Part shown: one piece after another, positions 60,058 to 64,000 of the stretch | Numbering within the stretch: the stretch's first letter is position 1 | Layout: the number at the start of each line of letters is the position of its first letter | Origin: Dipylidium caninum | Taxonomy: Eukaryota > Platyhelminthes > Cestoda > Cyclophyllidea > Dipylidiidae | Direction of reading: 5' to 3' | Assembly: GCA_017562135.1 (NCBI GenBank) | Contig: QEYB01000266.1 | Location: 620,001 to 684,000, forward strand | Length of the DNA stretch: 64,000 nucleotides | Made by a program: the position numbers and the translations under genes | The notes under the pieces: generated by a model | The model's input: only the letters and a program-made list of their open reading frames with translations | The model's database searches: none | Told to the model about the DNA's origin: nothing

Positions 60058-60256
60058 AAATATTCCACTGTCGTTGCCCAGAGTGAGACACAAAGCGGCC
60101 ACCGCACTGGATCCACATTACCATGAAGGCGTTTCCTCGTTATCCTAAGGGAAAAGTTCCCCTTTAGTGCAATGATGAATGGAGATAGAACACATAAAGT
60201 AATTTAAAGTTCATGTCAAGTACATTTAAGTAAATAAGGCTCAAAGGGAAGGTAGG

Positions 60257-62811
60257 CTAAAGTGAACTCACCAGATTCATCTTCTTAAATTCAACCAACT
60301 CCATTAATGTGAGCTCAAGAACATTTCGAGCCGTACGTTGAGACTGTGGAAGACGTTGGGCGACGCCACACACTTCTCCACAGTGCAGAATAAAGTACTC
60401 CAAATCATCTTCTGTGCCTAACAAACCAATACATTCCGATAACCGACAAAAGACCTTATTTCAACTATTATACCACAGGACAAGTTTATTTTTATCGTCA
60501 ATAACAACTTTACTGTAGTAGGACCTCAAGTCCAAGGGTTTCTTAAAAGTTGAAGCAGTTACAACAACTAAGTAATATAACACGATAAAAATGAAAGACC
60601 AACCACAACCACTCACATTTATTAGCTTCTTGCGCTAAACGTGTTTTCTCAGACGAGAAATGCTCATCTAAGTCGAACAATTCGAGGGGAGGGGGTCCGA
60701 GTTCCCGGAAGTTAGGAGGAAATACCTTCAATAAAACAGAATAGCATTTGATGAAGAAAGACACGTGGAATTAAAAGCGGGTTCTACATTAGATTGCCAC
60801 ATGAAAATGAGTGGCGGCGGATGTGGACAAATAAGTTATAAAAAAGTATTGTATGAAGACCGAGATCACAACGTACAGCAGGTTGCAGTGGAGGCAGAGG
60901 CGTCTCGAATTCAGGTGCAATTAAAGTCAAAGGTTCGTGTTTTACTCTTAGTTGCTCATAAGCTCTGCAATGTAGAAAAGCCGGAGTACATAAATAAAAA
61001 TCATTTATAGACAATGTAAAAAAGGTATGACCATAGACCTTAGCTAGAGGATGCTTTTGGCAATGTCTATTTAATGAAAGATTAAATAGTCATTTGAACG
61101 GTCACCCACGCAAGCGCCCTTGGCACCAGTGAGGTATCCATGGCGAAAAGCTTCTGATCAAAAACAGACTCGACATTGCGAGGAACTTCCTCACTCTCCT
61201 GCAGACAGGCCTTTAAGTTGTTCGCCAAACTGGCGATGTCAGGAATTTGAAAATATGTTTCAATCTCGGGGTCCTGGGCATCTATTGCGTTTAGCTTAAA
61301 TTTATCGGAAGTGAGAAAAGAAATGATGACGTCAAAAATCTTTGCATTGTCTTCTTTATGGATATAAGTATCTGTAAACATAGCTATACTTCCGACAACG
61401 GCTAATTTTCCAACGGTGCCTTCGAAATTCTGTAAAAAAACAAGGACGTGTTAGACCATTAAAACATCGACTTCGATTCCACTTGATTGAAAAGATTGTC
61501 GAGAAAGGCAACTTTACACTTGCCGCAAAACCGGATTCGGGACAAAAGGCTCCTAGCATTGTTGTTGACAAAAGATGATGCAATTAGATTGATAGTGTAT
61601 TAAATACGGTGAAATTAGTAGCTATCGACTGCGGAAAAACTACACAGTGGTTTGAAGAGCTGCCAAATGAAACCGGTTTCGTCTGTTCTTGAATGATACC
61701 ACAATAGAAGACTCACGCGATTGATGTAATTTCTCACTTACCTCTATTTCACTGACAGCGCAAACAGGTCGGTTGAGAGGGAAAGCGACACTACCTGTTG
61801 AAAGCAAAACCTTCGCCGGCTTAGCAACATTCAAAGTTGCACCAAAAGCATACAGAAATTGAAGAGCCTGTTTGGGACACACATCATCACCACCAGGTTG
61901 AGTGGATAAGCAGCCAGTTGATTCACCAACAGCTCTAAATAGCAAGAGGAAAAAAAATTCTTAAGAAAGAGAATCATATCATCAAAGCGAGATTTTGGAC
62001 ACTTTTGAATGAATGGCGGAATGAGAGAAACTAACGGAAAGTAATGGCTCAGAGCAATAAATCCAAATAAGATGCATAGGGCGAGGAAGAATTTAATATT
62101 ATCGGCAGAGATTGGGTCTTATCAATAGGCATAGTGCGAAGTGATTCGCAGAGACTATAAGGGAAAGTTCTTTAACACAACTGCATTGCAGCGCATTTAA
62201 GTAAAAAAGGCCGTTAGAGTTTGGCGCTGCTAACTTTAAGGCCTTTAGGAATTAGGTTTCAATGCGCACCTGTTGAGTATCCCATTGGGAATAAGAGCTT
62301 CTTTCGGATGAAAATATTTGTAATAGGATGTTCGAACAACAGAATCTACAAACTGGTTTAAGAAGCTACGGAACATGGCACCATTGTTCACTAAGATCCC
62401 GTATTGTTCCAACAAGTAATTTATGTTTGTTCGATATTTGCTTTCGCCATTTTCACCGAGTAAAACGAGAATGGAGCCGCCTCTACTAAGATAGGCGTTA
62501 AGGACGTCAAACTACGGGTAGTTAAAATAAAATTGGAGGATACTTCGCTGACGCTAAATTTCTCCGTCGGTCCCGCAATGACAAAAACTTGCGCAGACTC
62601 AATTCTTTCCGTTGTAATTTCATCTGTATTACTAGAGCATTATACATATGTAATGGGTAACGTACATGAAAACTTTCCATGAAGTCCGCAACCTCTTATT
62701 TATCTCTTTAAAATGTTGACCCAATGTTGGAATTTCCTTTTTGGATTGGTCAAATAGGATTAATTTGGCTAATGAAGGTTGTTGGTCGGAATTCCTCAAG
62801 GGTACTCGCAT
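60257..62811 (-). CDS. IFT52: IFT52, intraflagellar transport complex B core subunit
   Basis: Core IFT-B1 protein (family name NGD5) binding IFT88, IFT70 and IFT46. Exons: 62666-62811, 62544-62631, 62270-62511, 61742-61934, 61110-61429, 60877-60964, 60617-60725, 60257-60417, about 448 residues (human 437), with no frame breaks. Signatures: the N-terminal GIFT-like domain (LILFDQSKKEI, VFVIAGPTEKFSVSE, LLGENGESKYRTNINYLLEQ, KYFHPKEALIPNGILN, FLYAFGATLNVAKPAKVLLS, STGSVAFPLNRPV), then DAQDPEIETYFQIPD, EQLRVKHEPLTLIAPEFETP and the C-terminal FPPNFRELGPPPLELFDLDE and CTEDDLEYFILHCGE. A roughly 12-residue insertion (MFRSFLNQFVDS) interrupts a normally conserved stretch before KYFHP. The start at 62811 is the ATG nearest the conserved N terminus. 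The C terminus is uncertain: it reads on five codons to a TAG, or splices to GATGACTGA at 60019-60027. Confidence 0.94.
62512..62543 (-). other. 32-nt micro-intron in IFT52
   Basis: Donor GTATCC and acceptor CCGTAG. Removing it joins EKFSVSE to FDVLNAYLSRGG, as in orthologues. It is among the shortest spliceosomal introns I would expect in any animal; flatworms are known for introns of this size. Confidence 0.85.
62632..62665 (-). other. 34-nt micro-intron in IFT52
   Basis: Donor GTACGT and acceptor CTCTAG. Excising it joins KVF to INTDEITTERIES in frame, matching the family without a gap. Confidence 0.85.
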
Positions 62812-64000
62812 ATCGAAATAAGCCAAATATCGAAAAGTGGTCAAGGTTATTGCCAGATAAATTATTAATCTAAACGCTTCAAAATTTACACACAAATTTC
62901 CCAATATAAAAAAATTGATTTATAATTTCAAGTAGAAAATACTATTATAAAGCTAAGAATTCGAACGCAATCGCACATAATTTCCACTTAAGGTACAAAG
63001 CATGCAGCATGCCGCACGAGTTGCTAATAAAATGGTGATTATCTATAAAAACGAAAAGTTTTATATGAGACATTGCGGTGATGGACCAATTATTTATGGT
63101 GGAGGGTCGCAAATCCTCCATAACCACAACATTATATTTTGCTTAATATTAGCCGCAAATTTACGAGGAGATCTACGTTTACTTCAATACTGGGTTATTT
63201 TGCGTGCGAAAAACCAGAACTTTCTTAGGTATGTAGGACAAAATGCAACGTAGGGCCCTATTCGTTCTCTAGCCGCCTCCACGGGGGGCTCGCTCCATTT
63301 TTGAAAACGTCTCAGGGCTCGAATCTGAATTTGCATTTGGTGAGATTGCTGGTGAGATCTGCAGGACACCGCTTAATTGAGTACCTGCTCTAAGGTTAGG
63401 TTCTAGGTCCAAAATGAACGAGATTCGTCCATTCAGAAAGCCGAACGGCAATTTCAAAAATTGAGGCATGGTAAAGTAGCCAGCATTTGCAAAATTAATG
63501 ATGGGAAGGGAGTGTCGCGTCCCAACTATGTGCCGCATTAGTGTAGGGTGGAGACACCACTAAATATGTATTCATGCAATAAGATCTTCATATATATGCA
63601 ATCATTTCCGGACTTTCTTCGTTTGTTTTGGGGGAGGTAAGTTGGGTATGTAATAAAAAAAACTAGCATAAAAACAATTACACAAAAACACGAACTTAAC
63701 CGTAATTTCTATTGAACCTCACATGCAGATCTACTAACGCTCCAACTATCATATTTTCCCATCTGTTTTACTATTTCACTCTTATCCTCGACCTAGGGAA
63801 CTTGGCGACTTGATTGGTTAACATTGTTGTTGCCGCATGGAATAATAATCGTGAGAATTTTGAAGTATACTTGATATGCTAAATAATCTGTGAACAAATG
63901 CCGAATAGTTTATGCAAACTCACAAAACTCAAATTTTGTCGTCGTTCGTGGTGCAACATAGCGTTTAATGCGCTATTTCTCTGGTCCAATCTGTTTTTTC
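62812..64000. other. AT-rich end of the window, no gene recognised
   Basis: The first part is the 5' flank of IFT52. A minus-strand open frame at 63269-63538 (89 codons) is not recognisable. Confidence 0.5.

Noticed and set aside
63184..63538. Minus-strand frames at the window end as a further gene
   Set aside because: No family similarity, no splice chain and AT-rich surroundings; could be part of a gene beyond the window but this cannot be supported.

Overview
The window looks like nuclear DNA from a flatworm (Platyhelminthes), most likely a tapeworm. The evidence is spliced genes with GT-AG introns, several of them micro-introns of only 32-45 nt, and animal genes whose encoded proteins are strongly diverged. 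Phylum is moderately secure; class and genus are inference. No prokaryotic features, CRISPR array, rRNA or convincing tRNA was seen.

Layout. 111-230 (+) is the last coding exon of an unidentified gene. 231-9129 has no recognisable gene. 9130-19575 (+) is a ZSWIM8/EBAX-1 orthologue, the substrate receptor of a Cullin-RING ligase that degrades Argonaute-microRNA complexes. 20079-20907 (-) is clathrin light chain. 22359-28798 (-) is RPC2/POLR3B, the second-largest RNA polymerase III subunit. About 29.2-31.2 kb and 40.0-40.4 kb carry three copies of an interspersed repeat. 30465-56029 (-) holds one large modular gene, reconstructed exon by exon because splice phases chain together. It encodes a signal peptide, two galactose-binding/fucolectin-like modules, a split Ig domain, unrecognised extracellular modules, FN3-like modules, four further Ig-type modules and a hydrophobic GPI-type C terminus. 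57093-59339 (+) is CLUAP1/IFT38 and 60257-62811 (-) is IFT52. These two intraflagellar transport complex-B genes sit tail to tail. 62.8-64 kb is AT-rich with no recognised gene.

The cell-biology genes are unrelated housekeeping or regulatory neighbours, apart from the two IFT-B genes, whose products work in the same complex. The large Ig/FN3/fucolectin-like gene is the best candidate for something undescribed: its domain order does not match a family I can name.

Caution on sequence quality: ZSWIM8 and RPC2 show several one- or two-base frame breaks, several of them at short homopolymers, inside otherwise conserved exons with intact splice sites. I read these as consensus errors rather than pseudogenes. 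Exon coordinates were derived by eye from conserved protein similarity, GT-AG sites and phase arithmetic.
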